A DNA stretch of 15,895 bases from JAABRB01 sp041617635. GTDB lineage: Bacteria > Pseudomonadota > Gammaproteobacteria > Burkholderiales > SG8-39. The stretch is taken from positions 1-15,895 of the forward strand of contig JBFJOO010000101.1 in assembly GCA_041617635.1 (NCBI GenBank), given 5' to 3'. The position numbers and the translations under genes were made by a program. Position 1 is the first letter of the stretch, and each line of letters starts with the position of its first letter. The notes under the pieces are model-generated. The model worked only from the letters and a program-made list of their open reading frames with translations. It was not told the origin of the DNA and made no database searches. Positions 14,921 to 15,895 of the stretch are shown here, piece by piece.

Positions 14921-15895
14921 CCCCTCACTACGCAGTCACCGGCGCCGCCGGATTCATCGGCTCGAATCTCGTCAAAGCCCTCAACAAGCACGGCGTGACG
15001 AGCGTCACCGCGATCGACAATCTGTCGCAGGGCGACAAGTTTCGCAACCTCGTCGGCTGCGAGATCGCCGACTTCATCGACAAGGGGGAATTTCTCGAGC
15101 GGATGGAGGCGGGCGCGTTCGATGGCATGTTCGACGCGATCCTCCATCTTGGAGCGTGCTCGGACACGATGGAGGGCGACGGGCGCTACATGATAGAGAA
15201 CAACTATCGCTATTCGCTGTACCTCTTCGAGTTTTGCCAGGAGGAGGAGATCCCTTTCATCTACGCCTCATCGGCTTCGGTGTACGGCAACGGACGGGTA
15301 TTCCGCGAAGGGCCGGCGCATGAGGCGCCGCTCAACGTATACGGCTACTCGAAGTACCTCTTCGACCAGATCGTACGCCGCCGGTTGGATGATCTGCATG
15401 CGCCGGTCGTCGGGCTGCGATACTTCAACGTTTACGGGTTGAACGAGGGGCACAAGGGCAGGATGGCGTCGGTTGCGTGGCACTTCTGCAACCAGTACCG
15501 GAGCGTGGGCAAGGTCCGGCTCTTCGAGGGGTCGGGCGGTTTCGGGGACGGGGAGCAGCGGCGCGACTTCGTGTCGGTCGAGGACGCGGTGAAGGTCAAT
15601 CTGCATTTCCTGGAGGAAAAGAACAGGTCGGGCATCTTCAATGTCGGAACCGGCCGTGCCCAGACGTTCAACGACGTCGCCGTCGCGACGGTCAACGCCT
15701 GCCGCGCCGCCGAAGGCAAGCCCGCGATCGATCTCGCGGAGATGAAGGGGCAAGGTGCGATCGAATACCTTCCGTTCCCGGAAGCCCTGAAGGGCAAGTA
15801 TCAGAGCTTCACCGAAGCGGACCTGACGGCGCTGCGCAAGGCCGGCTACGACGCGCCGTTTCTCACGGTGGAGGAGGGGGTCGGACGCTACGTCG
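14917..15895 (+). CDS. rfaD: ADP-L-glycero-D-manno-heptose 6-epimerase (3' end beyond window)
   Basis: RfaD (HldD) inverts C6 of ADP-D,D-heptose to give ADP-L,D-heptose, the donor for LPS inner-core heptoses. This is an extended short-chain dehydrogenase/reductase. It has TGAAGFIGS with glycines 9, 12 and 15 for NADP binding, HLGACSDTMEGDG, ASSASVYG, Y142 in NVYGYSK, and K180 in EGHKG. Those two residues correspond to the E. coli acid-base pair Y140 and K178. FEGSGGFGDGEQRRDFV is longer than the E. coli FEGSENFKRDFV and fits the betaproteobacterial form. The frame is open for 326 codons to the window edge without a stop; homologues end about here, so only a few codons are missing. The start ATG overlaps rfaE1 as ATGA. 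Confidence 0.95.
   Translation, partial: MTPHYAVTGAAGFIGSNLVKALNKHGVTSVTAIDNLSQGDKFRNLVGCEIADFIDKGEFLERMEAGAFDGMFDAILHLGACSDTMEGDGRYMIENNYRYSLYLFEFCQEEEIPFIYASSASVYGNGRVFREGPAHEAPLNVYGYSKYLFDQIVRRRLDDLHAPVVGLRYFNVYGLNEGHKGRMASVAWHFCNQYRSVGKVRLFEGSGGFGDGEQRRDFVSVEDAVKVNLHFLEEKNRSGIFNVGTGRAQTFNDVAVATVNACRAAEGKPAIDLAEMKGQGAIEYLPFPEALKGKYQSFTEADLTALRKAGYDAPFLTVEEGVGRYV

Noticed and set aside
1..15895. Search for mobile elements, CRISPR arrays, tRNA or rRNA genes, phage or defence genes
   Set aside because: No transposase or integrase domains, no regularly spaced repeats, no cloverleaf-like sequence and no compositional break were seen. Nearly all sequence is explained by conserved housekeeping genes.

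Overview
The window is a dense run of 14 genes, all on the + strand. It looks like a chromosomal core region of a high-GC Gram-negative bacterium, most likely a betaproteobacterium. The GyrA N-terminus and the S1 start region resemble Burkholderiales/Nitrosomonadales homologues. LapA/LapB and the heptose genes imply an LPS outer membrane, and the GGFGDGEQ segment of the heptose epimerase matches my memory of betaproteobacterial versions. Genus cannot be read from the sequence.

Layout: (1) 1-126 is a non-coding lead-in with one weak promoter-like site. (2) 127-2769 is gyrA. (3) 2857-10214 is a tightly packed amino-acid block: serC, a short ACT-type serA, pheA (chorismate mutase/prephenate dehydratase), hisC, tyrA and aroA, closed by cmk. 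(4) 10305-12365 is rpsA (ribosomal protein S1) and ihfB. (5) 12438-13952 is lapA and lapB, which control LPS synthesis. (6) 13949 to the right edge is rfaE1 and rfaD, which make the ADP-heptose of the LPS inner core; rfaD is cut by the window edge, probably by only a few codons.

How the genes work together: SerA and SerC perform the first two steps of serine synthesis, and SerC may also serve vitamin B6 synthesis. AroA makes EPSP, the precursor of chorismate. PheA and TyrA take chorismate/prephenate towards phenylalanine and tyrosine, and HisC sits between them as a likely transaminase for aromatic as well as histidine intermediates. Cmk, S1 and IHF-beta link nucleotide metabolism, translation and DNA architecture. 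LapA, LapB, RfaE1 and RfaD link LPS quantity control with inner-core sugar synthesis.

Seven of the 13 gene junctions overlap by 4 or 8 bases, and I see no intrinsic terminator (GC hairpin plus T-run) in any gap. Long polycistronic transcripts with translational coupling are therefore likely. The order closely matches the gyrA-serC-pheA-hisC-tyrA-aroA-cmk-rpsA supraoperon known from Pseudomonas. The differences are a serA gene inserted after serC and an unfused tyrA/aroA pair.

I found no mobile element, CRISPR array, tRNA, rRNA, phage gene or undescribed multi-gene system. The points most worth a second look are the atypical active-site loop of SerA, the rpsA leader (hairpin, weak ribosome binding site, overlapping small ORF), the class II AroA, and the small ORF ahead of lapA.
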